Source of the DNA: Clostridiales bacterium
GTDB taxonomy: Bacteria; Bacillota; Clostridia; Oscillospirales; Oscillospiraceae
Assembly: GCA_019415645.1 (NCBI GenBank)
Contig: DXYV01000004.1
Span: 72,640 to 136,639 of the forward strand
Direction of reading: 5' to 3'
DNA length: 64,000 nt
Made by a program: the position numbers and the translations under genes. Each line of letters begins with the position of its first letter. Positions within the stretch are counted from its first letter, which is position 1. This document shows positions 27,301 through 34,823 of this stretch, piece by piece. Below the pieces are notes generated by a model. The model was not told the DNA's origin. It searched no databases and saw nothing but the letters and a program-made list of their open reading frames with translations.

Positions 27301-27905
27301 ACGAGGAGGCGGCGGAGAACACCGAGCGCAGCGGACAGACGGCGGCGCGCCCCCTGAGCCGGCCCCGCTTTGCGGCAGAGGAGCGGGGGCTGACCCCGGC
27401 CCAGAAGGGCAGCGCCCTCCATCTGGTGATGGAGCAGGTGGCCCTGGACCGGGCAGACCAGGTGGACGGCGTGCGGGCGGAGATCGCCCGCCTGGTGGCT
27501 GGCCGGTGGCTGACGCCCCAGCAGGGGGAGGCGGTAGATCCGGCCTGGATCGCCGCCTTCTGGAGCAGCGAACTGGGCCGTGCAGCCCGGAGCGCGGACC
27601 GGCTGGAGCGGGAGTTCAAGTTTTCCCTGCTGGTCCCGGCAAAGGACTATTTCCCCCAGGCGGAGACGGGGGAGGAGGTCCTGCTCCAGGGCGTGGTGGA
27701 CTGCTGGTTCCAGACGGCGGACGGGGCGGTGACCGTGGTGGACTTCAAGACCGACGCGGTGACTGAGGCCACGGTGGAGGGGCGGGCGGCGGAGTATGCC
27801 CCCCAGCTGGAGGCGTACAGCCGCGCACTGGGCGAGGTGCTGGGCTGTCCGGTGGCCCGCCGGGCCCTGTGGTTTTTCCGGCTGGGCCGGGCAGTGGAGT
27901 TGTAA
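24333..27905 (+). CDS. addA: ATP-dependent helicase/nuclease AddAB, subunit A
   Basis: Start ATG 24333 (MGFELTREQ) is 6 nt from AGGAGG (24321-24326); the in-frame ATG 24327 abuts the site. 1190 residues. UvrD-family helicase: Walker A AAAGSGKT, DEYQDTN (Walker B), QNFRSRPE, and SIHRSKGLEFP, followed by a C-terminal nuclease domain with G-V-V-D-C and V-V-D-F-K-T-D. It supplies the 3'-5' helicase motor and one nuclease of the AddAB break-processing machine. Very high GC at third positions, like addB. Confidence 0.96.
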   Translation: MGFELTREQAAAVRDRGGALLVSAAAGSGKTRVLVERLMDYVAKGHDINEFLVITFTNAAAAELRGRIAKELGERLAADPSNGHLRRQTTLVYQASICTIDAFCIDFLRECGHLAGVDPDFRICDEAEGAAKRAAALERVLEARYADIGNDTGFQELAEALAGDRDDQTLADVVEDVYRRVQSHPDPARWLRERREDFHLPETARPEDTPWGALLLEDGAQLAEYWADVLSEVRDEAALDEALEHNYGLGLERTVEDLNELAAACRTGWDNAAACQVRFPAAGRKKGGDEALKERIKDLRNRCKKQLAVLDERFAVSGTDAMDDLRALYPAMSALLAVVEEFDAAYRAEKTERLLDFSDAEHRTVALLTDGAGQPTELALEWRQRYTEIMVDEYQDTNEVQNVLFRALSRDETNLFLVGDVKQSIYRFRLADPTIFLEKYARYVPAEAARAGEARKQVLSQNFRSRPEVLDGVNFIFRNIMSRQLGELDYTVAEALYPGRTDLTYDPRFQVELDAVDLSNLTEPEEGGKTAKDLVEARAAARRIRDLYDSRFPVGEGAGARPVDWGDMAVLLRSPGPVLGHYAKAFGELGIPWTADGGEEFFDTTEVHVALAYLQIVDNPHQDVPLLAVLRSPVWNFSADRLAQIRAGGAEGDFYSAFLAAEARGEADCGAFLTDLRALRAQAGEQNSHQFLWALYERTGMLGIFGAMPDGARRRENLLAFYDCARSFEAGGHRGLFGFLTHVARMVENGVSLGSVGQEGSGVKLMSIHRSKGLEFPVVLVCGLDRMFNDSDLRATILFHTRLGLGPKRTDRRRMLRYTTIARDAVALALRREARAEEMRLLYVAMTRAEQKLILVTALNGRLDKLTPLVRQAQCPVHPQTLSACRAAAGWVLLPVLCRPDAGALHDLAGEAPAQLNGHSEYPWDIRVADGAQFERPPAAPAAEAEPAATPHVQADPALLERFSWQYPHQAQVDMPSKLTATQLKGREKDEEAAENTERSGQTAARPLSRPRFAAEERGLTPAQKGSALHLVMEQVALDRADQVDGVRAEIARLVAGRWLTPQQGEAVDPAWIAAFWSSELGRAARSADRLEREFKFSLLVPAKDYFPQAETGEEVLLQGVVDCWFQTADGAVTVVDFKTDAVTEATVEGRAAEYAPQLEAYSRALGEVLGCPVARRALWFFRLGRAVEL

Positions 27906-27950
27906 CCGGCCGGTTTGGCGGAAATTTCTGAATTTTCCCGGAAAAAGGAC

Positions 27951-27979
27951 TTGCATTTTGCGGCGGAACATGGTATTAT
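27951..27979 (+). promoter_or_regulatory. rpmE promoter
   Basis: TTGCAT (27951-27956), 17 bp, TATTAT (27974-27979). Confidence 0.7.
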
Positions 27980-28035
27980 ACCAGTTGCGTCTGAGAAAAG
28001 ATCGACAAGATTTGAATGAAAGAGGTGAATTCCCA

Positions 28036-28239
28036 ATGAAGGAAGGCATCCATCCCAATTATCAGCAGACCACGATCCGGTGCGCCTGCGGCAACGTGAT
28101 CGAGACTGGCTCGACCAAGAAGGACATCAAGGTGGAGAGCTGCTCCAAGTGTCACCCCTTTTATACCGGCAAGCAGAAGCTGGTGGATACCGGTGGCCGC
28201 GTAAGCCGCTTCAACAAGAAGTTCGGTCTGGACAAGTAA
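28036..28239 (+). CDS. rpmE: 50S ribosomal protein L31
   Basis: ATG 28036 after AGAGGTGA. 67 residues: MKEGIHPNY start, zinc-type cysteines in CAC and CSKCHPFYTG, ending RFNKKFGL. This is the zinc-binding (C+) form of L31. Own promoter and terminator. Confidence 0.97.
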   Translation: MKEGIHPNYQQTTIRCACGNVIETGSTKKDIKVESCSKCHPFYTGKQKLVDTGGRVSRFNKKFGLDK

Positions 28240-28268
28240 GTCCGGCTGTCCTCGTTTGTTCTTACAAG

Positions 28269-28299
28269 CGCCCGTGTCGCAGGACACGGGCGTTTTTTT
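28269..28299 (+). terminator. rpmE terminator
   Basis: CGCCCGTGTC (28269-28278), GCAG loop, GACACGGGCG (28283-28292), T7. Confidence 0.92.
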
Positions 28300-28301
28300 G
28301 A

Positions 28302-28330
28302 TTGTCAGGCGGCGCAGTTTCGCATATAAT
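28302..28330 (+). promoter_or_regulatory. Promoter of flavin reductase-hflX-GNAT unit
   Basis: TTGTCA (28302-28307), 17 bp, TATAAT (28325-28330). Confidence 0.75.
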
Positions 28331-28361
28331 AAGAAAAATCGTATGGTCAGGAGGGTTTCGC

Positions 28362-28868
28362 ATGTTCACACCGATTGATCCCAAAACACTGGAGCAGAAT
28401 GTATTTTCCGCCATCGGCGACCAATGGATGCTGGTCACCGCGGGCACCAGGGACCGCTGCAACACCATGACCGCCAGCTGGGGCGGGATGGGAGTGCTGT
28501 GGGGAAAGAACGTGGCCACGGTCTACCTTCGCCCCCAGCGCTATACCAAGGAATTCGTAGACGCCCAAGACTGCTTCACGCTGTCCTTTTTTGGGGCGGA
28601 ATACCGTAGGGCGCTGGCCCTGTGCGGCTCCAAGAGCGGCCGCGACGTGGATAAGGCGGCGGAGTGCGGCTTCACAGTGGCCGAGAGCGCGTGCGGCGCG
28701 CCCTATTTTACCCAGGCGCAGCTGGTCCTGGTATGTCGCAAGCTCTATGCCGACACCATCAAGCCGGAGTGCTTCCTGGACCGGTCGTGCGATACAGACT
28801 GCTATCCAGAGCACGATTATCACACCATGTATATTGCCGAGATCGTCGAGGCACTGAAACAAGACTGA
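28362..28868 (+). CDS. Flavin reductase-like / FMN-binding split-barrel protein
   Basis: ATG 28362 follows CAGGAGGG. 168 residues. The core TAGTRDRCNTMTASWGGMG followed by RPQRYT and FTLSFFG matches flavin reductase-like domain proteins, which bind FMN and often donate reduced flavin or act as small oxidoreductases. No partner oxygenase is adjacent; hflX starts 38 nt downstream. The C-terminus has three acidic/His segments (YPEHDYH). Function beyond flavin binding is not assignable. Confidence 0.8.
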   Translation: MFTPIDPKTLEQNVFSAIGDQWMLVTAGTRDRCNTMTASWGGMGVLWGKNVATVYLRPQRYTKEFVDAQDCFTLSFFGAEYRRALALCGSKSGRDVDKAAECGFTVAESACGAPYFTQAQLVLVCRKLYADTIKPECFLDRSCDTDCYPEHDYHTMYIAEIVEALKQD

Positions 28869-28906
28869 AGAAAGACCATCCGCCGCCGGCGGACTGGGGG
28901 AATTTT

Positions 28907-30199
28907 ATGGAACAAGAACTGCAGGAGATCAAAATCAACCGGGCGGTGCTGGTGGGGCTGAACTCGCCGGCCCTGTCCCGGGAGGAAAACGCGGATGAGG
29001 AGTCCCTGGAGGAGCTGGAGGCCCTGCTGGAGACTGCCGGCGGCACCTGCCTGGGCACGGTGCTCCAGAACAAGGACACGCCGGACCCCCGCACCTTCAT
29101 CGGCGAGGGCAAAACGGAGGAGGTCCGGGAGCTGGCCCGGAATCAGGGGGCAGACCTGGTGATCTTCGACAATCCTCTCTCGCCCTCGCAGCAGCGGGTG
29201 CTCACTGAGGCCCTGGGCGTGCAGGTCATGGACCGGGCGGGCCTGATTCTGGACATCTTCGCCAAGCGGGCCCAGACGTCGGAGGGACGCCTCCAGGTGG
29301 CGCTGGCCCAGTACCAGTATCTGCTGCCCCGGCTGCTGGGCATGTGGACCCATCTGGAACGGCAGGAGGGCGCCATCGGTACCCGCGGCCCCGGCGAGAC
29401 CCAGCTGGAAACCGACCGCCGCCACATCCGGCGGAAGATCTCCAAGCTCCAGGCAGAGCTGAAGGAGGTCCGCCGGGTGCGGGCCACCCAGCGGCAGAAG
29501 CGCATCAAAAACGAGGTGCCGGTGGTGGCCATTGTGGGCTATACCAACGCGGGCAAGTCCACGCTGCTCAACAAGCTGACCGGGGCGGACATCCCGGCCA
29601 ACAACCGGCTGTTCGATACCCTGGACACCACCACCCGCACCCTGGAGGTATCGGATACCTGCACGGTGCTGCTGTCCGACACGGTGGGCTTTATCCGCAA
29701 GCTGCCCCACCACCTGATCGACGCGTTCAAGGCCACGCTGGAGGAGCTGTCCTACGCGGACCTGCTCCTTCATGTCATCGACGCGTCCAATCCCCTCTGG
29801 CGGGAGCAGGCCCAGGTGGTGGACGACCTGATCGTGGAGCTGGGCGCGGCCGCCACCCCGCGCATCGAGGTATTCAACAAGTGCGACCGCTTTTCCGGGG
29901 ATATTCTGCCCCATGGGCCGGATATTGTGTCCATTTCGGCCAAGACGGGCGCGGGACTGGACACGCTGCTGGAGCAGATCGCCAAGCGGCTGGACGCGGG
30001 CGCCCACCGGGTGACGCTGGCCCTGCCCTACGACAAGGGCGGTCTGCTGGACACCCTCTACCGGGAGGCCAAGGTGGAGCAGGTGGAGTACGGGGAGGAC
30101 ATCGCCGTGACCGCCGTGTGCACGCCCCGGCTGCTGGGCCAGCTCCGGGACTATGTGACCGGGGGCTGGACCCCGCCCAAGGAGGACTGGGAGGACTGA
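28907..30199 (+). CDS. hflX: Ribosome-associated GTPase HflX
   Basis: ATG 28907 after GGGGGA. 430 residues. N-terminal HflX domain with the family signature GTRGPGETQLE, a coiled-coil linker, then the G domain: GYTNAGKST (G1), DTTTR (G2), DTVGFI (G3), NKCD (G4) and SAK (G5). HflX rescues or splits stalled 70S ribosomes, particularly in heat stress. Followed by the acetyltransferase gene after 23 nt. Confidence 0.95.
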   Translation: MEQELQEIKINRAVLVGLNSPALSREENADEESLEELEALLETAGGTCLGTVLQNKDTPDPRTFIGEGKTEEVRELARNQGADLVIFDNPLSPSQQRVLTEALGVQVMDRAGLILDIFAKRAQTSEGRLQVALAQYQYLLPRLLGMWTHLERQEGAIGTRGPGETQLETDRRHIRRKISKLQAELKEVRRVRATQRQKRIKNEVPVVAIVGYTNAGKSTLLNKLTGADIPANNRLFDTLDTTTRTLEVSDTCTVLLSDTVGFIRKLPHHLIDAFKATLEELSYADLLLHVIDASNPLWREQAQVVDDLIVELGAAATPRIEVFNKCDRFSGDILPHGPDIVSISAKTGAGLDTLLEQIAKRLDAGAHRVTLALPYDKGGLLDTLYREAKVEQVEYGEDIAVTAVCTPRLLGQLRDYVTGGWTPPKEDWED

Positions 30200-30222
30200 G
30201 GTCCAAATCAGGAGGGACAGGC

Positions 30223-31269
30223 ATGAAATTGGAACTGCGAATCTGGCGGCAGGAGGATGCGCCTTCCGTGGCCGGATACGCCAATAACGAGAAGATTGCC
30301 CAAAATTTGCGGGATGTGTTTCCCTATCCCTATGGCCTGGCGGACGCGGAGCAGTTTATCCACAGCTGTCTGAAGACTGACCAGCGTCAGGCGCTCTTCC
30401 GGGCCATTGTGGCGGACGGCCGGGCGGTGGGCGGAATCGCCCTGACACGGGGCGAGGATGTCTACCGCCGCAGCGCCGAGCTGGGCTATTGGCTGGCAGA
30501 GGAATACTGGGGACAGGGCCTGATGACGGAAGCGGTGGAGCGTATGTGCGCGACAGGCTTCCGGGTATGGGACATTGTGCGCATTTACGCCTGTCCTTAC
30601 GCCCGCAATGGGGCGTCCCGCCGGGTGCTGGAAAAGGCGGGATTTGAGCAGGAGGGCCTGCTGCGCCGGAGCGTCTGCAAGAGGGGCCGGATGCTGGACA
30701 GCTGCGTGTATGCCAAGCTGCGTCCGGAGACGGACGCGGAGCTGGAGACCGAGCGGCTGATTTTGCGGCCCTTCGCCGAGGAGGACGCGGCCGACCTCTA
30801 CGACTATGCAAAGGACCCACGGGTGGGGCCGCCGGCGGGCTGGAAGCCCCACGAGAGCGAGGCGGAGAGCCTGGAAATTATCCGCACGGTATTTGCCGCG
30901 CCCCATGTGTTCGCCGTGGTGGAGAAGGACAGCGGCCGGGTGGTGGGCTCGGCGGGCTTTGTGGGCCGCCACCGTACGGAGCTGCCCGGCCCGGACGACG
31001 AGATCGGCTACGCCCTGCGTCCGGACCGCTGGGGCCGGGGCTATATGCCCGAGGCCGTGCGGGCGCTGCTGCACTATGGATTCGAAACTATGGGACTGAA
31101 TACGATCTGGTGCGGCGTTTACGACTTCAACCGCAAGTCCCAACGCGTGGCGGAGAAGTGCGGGTTTGTCTACCGCCTGACCGACCAGCGGTGGGAGGAG
31201 CTTGCGGGCGAGGAGTACAGCGAGCTGCATTATGCCCTCACGAAAGCGGAATGGGAGAAGGCCCGGTGA
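30223..31269 (+). CDS. Double GNAT-domain acetyltransferase (RimJ/RimL-like fusion)
   Basis: ATG 30223 follows AGGAGGGA. 348 residues, about twice the normal GNAT length. Two complete GNAT units: residues ~1-170 (GYWLAEEYWGQGLMTEA acetyl-CoA loop, then NGASRRVLEKAGF) and ~175-345 (GYALRPDRWGRGYMPEA, then NRKSQRVAEKCGF). Such RimJ/RimL-type enzymes acetylate N-termini or small molecules. The terminator begins within its last codons. Confidence 0.85.
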   Translation: MKLELRIWRQEDAPSVAGYANNEKIAQNLRDVFPYPYGLADAEQFIHSCLKTDQRQALFRAIVADGRAVGGIALTRGEDVYRRSAELGYWLAEEYWGQGLMTEAVERMCATGFRVWDIVRIYACPYARNGASRRVLEKAGFEQEGLLRRSVCKRGRMLDSCVYAKLRPETDAELETERLILRPFAEEDAADLYDYAKDPRVGPPAGWKPHESEAESLEIIRTVFAAPHVFAVVEKDSGRVVGSAGFVGRHRTELPGPDDEIGYALRPDRWGRGYMPEAVRALLHYGFETMGLNTIWCGVYDFNRKSQRVAEKCGFVYRLTDQRWEELAGEEYSELHYALTKAEWEKAR

Positions 31270-31287
31270 GCCGGGCCTTCTCTTTTT
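31258..31287 (+). terminator. Terminator overlapping the GNAT stop codon
   Basis: AAGGCCCGG (31258-31266), TGAG loop that includes the stop codon, CCGGGCCTT (31271-31279), then a T-rich tract. Confidence 0.85.
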
Positions 31288-31424
31288 GCGTTGGGAGGGG
31301 TGGGAATCAATTTTCTGTGTGGGAGGAAGCGTGTCCTCCGTGGGGGGACTTTCTGGATGTGCAGTGCCCGCAAGGGGAACACCGCCGATTCTGCTGCACA
31401 TCCGCAGGGGACGATCTCCGCACT

Positions 31425-31493
31425 AAGTGCCGCCGCTGCGCGGCGGTTGCGCTCCGAAAGGCGGCCTGCGGGCCGCACTGCCCACATCGGCCC
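31425..31493 (+). repeat. 69-bp repeat, left copy of an inverted pair
   Basis: 67 of 69 positions match the reverse complement of 34575-34643. It lies in the ~560-bp non-coding gap after the GNAT gene. The same gap (31370-31420) has weaker similarity, in direct orientation, to 34498-34535. Confidence 0.85.
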
Positions 31494-31516
31494 TGGTAGG
31501 GAGCACCCTCCGGGGG

Positions 31517-31587
31517 GTAACTTTCTGACTGCGCAGAAAGTTACCAAAGACGCAGTCAGGAGGGGGATTTCGTATTCCCCCTCCTGA
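31517..31587 (+). repeat. Two-hairpin intergenic element, copy A
   Basis: Hairpin I: 11-bp stem 31517-31527 / 31534-31544. An 11-nt linker contains CCAAAGA at its junction. Hairpin II: 12-bp stem 31556-31567 / 31576-31587 with a G5/C5 core. Followed by ACCCCCCACCGACCAA as in copy B. Probably an RNA-level structure because stem changes relative to copies B and C are compensated. Confidence 0.75.
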
Positions 31588-31790
31588 GACCCCCCACCGA
31601 CCAAACGCGTCGCCGCAAGCTGCATAGCGTTCGCTTCCGCCTGACGGTGAAAGCTCACTTATTTCGCTGCGGCTCCTTTCCCAACGGAAACGGCCGTTTC
31701 CGTTGGGGGAGGACGAGCAACGAAGGGGAGCGGATGTTCGCCGTGCAGGCGGACGGAGCGGACCGGAGTTTGTGAGGACGAGGCTGCGGG

Positions 31791-31849
31791 CCCCCCTTAT
31801 TGGAAGTAACCCCCGGGGGAACGAAACTTGGGAGTGTCAGCGTCGGAAT
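31791..31849 (+). repeat. 59-bp direct repeat, copy 1
   Basis: Near-identical (about 3 differences) to 34381-34439, in the same orientation relative to the two-hairpin elements A and B. Its right edge runs into the 3' end of the minus-strand small gene at 31837-32160. Confidence 0.85.
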
Positions 31850-32160
31850 ATTACACGCAGGGGGAAGTAACCCCCGTGGAGCTTTCCACATCGCATCTGG
31901 CCAGGCGCGCTTTCTGTCACTCCGTAATGGGCCAGCAGAATCTGGCTGAGACGGCTGAGCTCCTGGATGTCGTCCGCAAGAAAGTCCCCCACACGGCGGT
32001 GGAGCGTATGCCGAATCTCGTCCGAGGCGAGGGGATAGACCGATGCTTCATCAGCCTCGCCGAACAGCAGAAAATCCAGAAGAATTACGTCGCCGAACAG
32101 GTCGCTCAGCCGCTGGTACAGTTCGATGCGGACCTGCTCCGTGGATAAATTCAGATTCAA
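31837..32160 (-). CDS. Small hypothetical protein under a repressible consensus promoter
   Basis: On the minus strand GGAGGTG is followed 6 nt later by TTG (32160), the probable start; an ATG at 32175 overlaps the site. 107 residues, acidic and helical (SDLFGDVILLDFLLFGEADEA and similar). The last ~24 residues look unrelated to the rest and the stop lies within a dispersed repeat, so the 3' end may have been replaced by repeat insertion. A perfect TTGACA-17-TATAAT promoter drives it, divergent from an XRE repressor. Function unknown; a toxin or small phage-type protein is possible but unproven. Confidence 0.55.
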   Translation of the reverse strand: MNLNLSTEQVRIELYQRLSDLFGDVILLDFLLFGEADEASVYPLASDEIRHTLHRRVGDFLADDIQELSRLSQILLAHYGVTESAPGQMRCGKLHGGYFPLRVIFRR

Positions 32161-32172
32161 GAATGACACCTC

Positions 32173-32265
32173 CATCTACAGCTTAGAGCAATTATAAAGG
32201 ATAAAAATGGAGTTGTCAACAGCTGAAAGCTGTAGATGACATAGCCCACAGCTATCGGCTATAAT
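32173..32265. promoter_or_regulatory. Divergent promoters and dyad operator of the XRE/small-protein switch
   Basis: Minus promoter: TTGACA (32219-32214), 17 bp, TATAAT (32196-32191). Plus promoter: ATGACA (32236-32241), 18 bp, TATAAT (32260-32265). A perfect dyad ACAGCT-GAA-AGCTGT (32219-32233) overlaps the minus -35 box and sits just before the plus -35. Further ACAGCT half-sites occur at 32178-32183 (as CATCTACAGCT, the inverse of 32228-32238) and 32248-32253. This is the layout of an XRE repressor operator. Confidence 0.75.
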
Positions 32266-32281
32266 AAGAGCGGTGATTAAA

Positions 32282-32485
32282 ATGGTAGATTATCGGGCAA
32301 TCATACGCCGAAAACGGGAAAAAAAGGGTCTGAGTCAGTCAGCGCTGGCCAGATGCGTGGGAATTTCTCAGACATCTATGTGGGAAATTGAAAAGGGAAG
32401 GAAAAGCCCATCGGTAGAAGTTCTGTTCAAAATTTGTGACGCATTGGACATCCGCCTCTTTCCCGATGAGGAGGACACGCCGTGA
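32282..32485 (+). CDS. Small XRE-family helix-turn-helix repressor
   Basis: ATG 32282 (a GTG at 32273 is also in frame); the upstream site is weak. 67 residues, essentially one HTH_3 domain: GLSQSALARCVGISQTSMWEIE and so on. Probably binds the ACAGCT dyad in its own upstream region and controls the divergent small gene. Its stop overlaps the GTG start of yigZ, so the two are translationally coupled. Confidence 0.88.
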   Translation: MVDYRAIIRRKREKKGLSQSALARCVGISQTSMWEIEKGRKSPSVEVLFKICDALDIRLFPDEEDTP

Positions 32486-33111
32486 CGGAGTATCAGATTC
32501 CCACTGCCGCCAGCCAGACCGAGCTGGTGGAAAAGCGCTCCACCTTTCTGGGCCACGTCTGGCCGGTGGAGAGTGAGGAAGAGGCCCGCGCCCGCATCGA
32601 GGAGACCAAAAAGAAATACCACGACGCCCGCCACAACTGCTGGTGCTACCGGCTGCGGGAGGGCGGCGTGGAGCGCTACTCCGACGACGGCGAGCCCCAG
32701 GGCACCGCGGGCCAGCCCATGCTCAACGTGTTTCAGCGGGAGGAGGTCACCAACGTCTGCTGCGTGGTGACCCGCTATTTCGGCGGAATCCTGCTGGGGG
32801 CCGGGGGACTGGTCCGGGCCTATACCCAGAGCGCCAAGGATGCGCTGGACGCCGCCGGGATCTCCGTGGTGCGCCGCTGGGTGGAGGTGGCCGTGCCCTG
32901 CTCCTACGCCCAGTTTGAGCGCATGAAGCTGGAGGTGGAGCACCACGGCGGCGTACTGGGAGAGGTGGAGTACACCGATGCGGTGCGCATCCACGCCCTC
33001 CTGCCCGAGGAAGCGGCGGACCCCTTTGCCGATCGGGTGGTGGAGCTCACCGCCGGCGGGAGCCAGGCCGCATTTTTGGGCGAAGCCTACAAAGCAATCC
33101 CGAAAAAATAG
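32482..33111 (+). CDS. yigZ: YigZ/IMPACT (UPF0029) family protein
   Basis: GTG start 32482 overlaps the XRE stop; GAGGAGG (32469-32475) is 6 nt upstream. 209 residues with the signature YSDDGEPQGTAGQPML and RYFGGILLGAGGLVRAY in the N-terminal half and the second UPF0029 domain C-terminally. The biochemical role of bacterial YigZ is unsettled; a translation-related function is suspected from homology to IMPACT/YIH1. Terminated by the hairpin at 33117-33150. Confidence 0.9.
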   Translation: MTEYQIPTAASQTELVEKRSTFLGHVWPVESEEEARARIEETKKKYHDARHNCWCYRLREGGVERYSDDGEPQGTAGQPMLNVFQREEVTNVCCVVTRYFGGILLGAGGLVRAYTQSAKDALDAAGISVVRRWVEVAVPCSYAQFERMKLEVEHHGGVLGEVEYTDAVRIHALLPEEAADPFADRVVELTAGGSQAAFLGEAYKAIPKK

Positions 33112-33116
33112 CAAAA

Positions 33117-33155
33117 TTTCGACGCTGGAGAGAAAATCCCGGCGTCGAAAAATTT
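33117..33155 (+). terminator. yigZ terminator
   Basis: TTTCGACGCTGG (33117-33128) pairs with CCGGCGTCGAAA (33139-33150; one G-U), then a T-run. Confidence 0.8.
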
Positions 33156-33224
33156 TTGCCCGGAAAAAGAGGGTTTTCGGGAGGCGGCCGAGTATATACA
33201 TAACAGGAAAAGGAGGAACCGCCT

Positions 33225-34229
33225 ATGACCATCCGGGAGCGCACCGAGGAGCTGGAACAGGCCACTCTGTCGCCGCGGGCCTGTCTGTCCGCTCAGAGCC
33301 GGGGCCGGGAGCGGCCGATCTCCCCCTGCGAAATGCGCACCTGCTTTCAGCGGGACATTGACCGCATCGTACACAGCAAAGCGTTCCGCCGGCTCAAGCA
33401 CAAGACCCAGGTATTTTTGCAGCCGGAGGGCGACCACTACCGTACCCGCATGACCCACACGCTGGAGGTCTCCCGCATCGCCCGGACCATCGCCCGGGGG
33501 CTGCGGCTCAACGAGGACCTGACCGAGGCCGCCGCTCTGGGCCACGATCTGGGCCACACGCCCTTCGGACACGCCGGAGAACGGGTACTCAATGAGATCG
33601 TACCCGGGGGCTTCCGTCACTATGAGCAGTCCCTGCGGGTGGTGGAGCGGCTGGAAAACGAGGGAGACGGTCTCAACCTGACTTGGGAGGTGCGGGACGG
33701 TATCCTGTGCCACACCACCGGCCAGCTGGCCGCCACGCTGGAGGGGCAGATTGTGCGTCTGGCGGATAAGATCGCCTATATCAACCACGACATCGACGAC
33801 GCCATGCGGGGCGGAATCATTTTTCCCACAGATATTCCGGCCGACATCTCCCAGACCTTGGGCTACACCCACGGGGAGCGCATCAACACCCTGACCGCCG
33901 ACGTGATCGAGGCCAGCCAGACCGGGGAGACCATCCGCCAGTCGGAGGAGATTGGCGCGGCCATGAAAAAGCTGCGGGATTTCATGTTCGAGGAGGTCTA
34001 CCGCAATCCGGTGGCCAAGGGCGAGGAGGGCAAGGCCCAGGATATGATTCGCCAGCTGTTTGAATACTATTGCAATCATGAGGACGAGCTGCCCGCCGAA
34101 TATCAGGACATCCGCGTCCGGGAGGGCATCCAGCGTGCCGTGTGTGATTACATTGCGGGCATGACGGACAAGTATGCGGTGGATTGTTACTCCAAGGCGT
34201 TCATACCCATGGCGTGGACGGTAAAGTAA
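33225..34229 (+). CDS. dgt: Deoxyguanosinetriphosphate triphosphohydrolase-like protein
   Basis: ATG 33225 after AAAGGAGGAA. 334 residues. HD-domain metal ligands: His in RMTHTLEV, HD in LGHDLGHTPFGH, and a distal Asp in YINHDIDD. N-terminal SKAFRRLKHKTQVF is characteristic of the dGTPase family. It hydrolyses dNTPs to nucleoside and triphosphate. Often found just before dnaG-rpoD in this clade, as here, though separated by an 820-bp repeat-rich gap. Confidence 0.92.
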   Translation: MTIRERTEELEQATLSPRACLSAQSRGRERPISPCEMRTCFQRDIDRIVHSKAFRRLKHKTQVFLQPEGDHYRTRMTHTLEVSRIARTIARGLRLNEDLTEAAALGHDLGHTPFGHAGERVLNEIVPGGFRHYEQSLRVVERLENEGDGLNLTWEVRDGILCHTTGQLAATLEGQIVRLADKIAYINHDIDDAMRGGIIFPTDIPADISQTLGYTHGERINTLTADVIEASQTGETIRQSEEIGAAMKKLRDFMFEEVYRNPVAKGEEGKAQDMIRQLFEYYCNHEDELPAEYQDIRVREGIQRAVCDYIAGMTDKYAVDCYSKAFIPMAWTVK

Positions 34230-34269
34230 GCAGAAGCGCGGAGCGCCCGAGAGCAGCGCAAGAGCGATG

Positions 34270-34342
34270 GTACTTTCTGTTCGCGCAGAAAGTACCCAAA
34301 GACGCGCTTAGGAGGGGGAATTTCGATTTTCCCCCTCCTAAG
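34270..34342 (+). repeat. Two-hairpin intergenic element, copy B
   Basis: Hairpin I: GTACTTTCTG (34270-34279) / CAGAAAGTAC (34286-34295). An 11-nt linker CCAAAGACGCG. Hairpin II: 14-bp stem 34307-34320 / 34329-34342 with a G5/C5 core. Confidence 0.8.
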
Positions 34343-34380
34343 GACCACCCCCCACCGACCAAGCACAAGGGGGGCTGCGG

Positions 34381-34439
34381 CCCCCCTTATTGGAAGTAAC
34401 CCCCGGGGGAGCGAAACTTGGGAGCGTCAGCGTTGGAAT
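34381..34439 (+). repeat. 59-bp direct repeat, copy 2
   Basis: Matches 31791-31849. Follows two-hairpin element B at 40 bp, whereas copy 1 follows element A at ~200 bp. Confidence 0.85.
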
Positions 34440-34574
34440 GTCCCCCTGGGGAGAAATTGCTGGCCATAGGCCAGACGTTTGAGGGGTATGCTGCCGTTTC
34501 TGCTGAGCACCCGTAGGGGTCGATGCCCACATAGCCCCATTACCCTCTCGGAGAGCGGGGGGCATCCGGGGAAA

Positions 34575-34643
34575 GGGCCGATGTGGGCAGTGCGGCCCGC
34601 AGGCCGCCTTTCGGAGCGCAACTGCCGCACAGCGGCGGCACTT
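34575..34643 (-). repeat. 69-bp repeat, right copy of an inverted pair
   Basis: Reverse complement of 31425-31493 with two substitutions. Confidence 0.85.
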
Positions 34644-34823
34644 GGCGCAAAGATCGGCCCCTACGTGAGACTTCCCCTATGGCACCGGGCCAGGCGCGCT
34701 TCGTGGACCTTGCCAGGCCACGACACCCGGCTGGGGAACGGCAGTGGGTGCTGGGGTGCCGGAGTATGCAGGTTTCGGGCGCCGGAGTTGAATCGTATGT
34801 ACCCTCGACAGAACCGGGGGTTG

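Noticed and set aside
26043..28058. 671-codon minus-strand frame
   Set aside because: Shadow of addA and rpmE.
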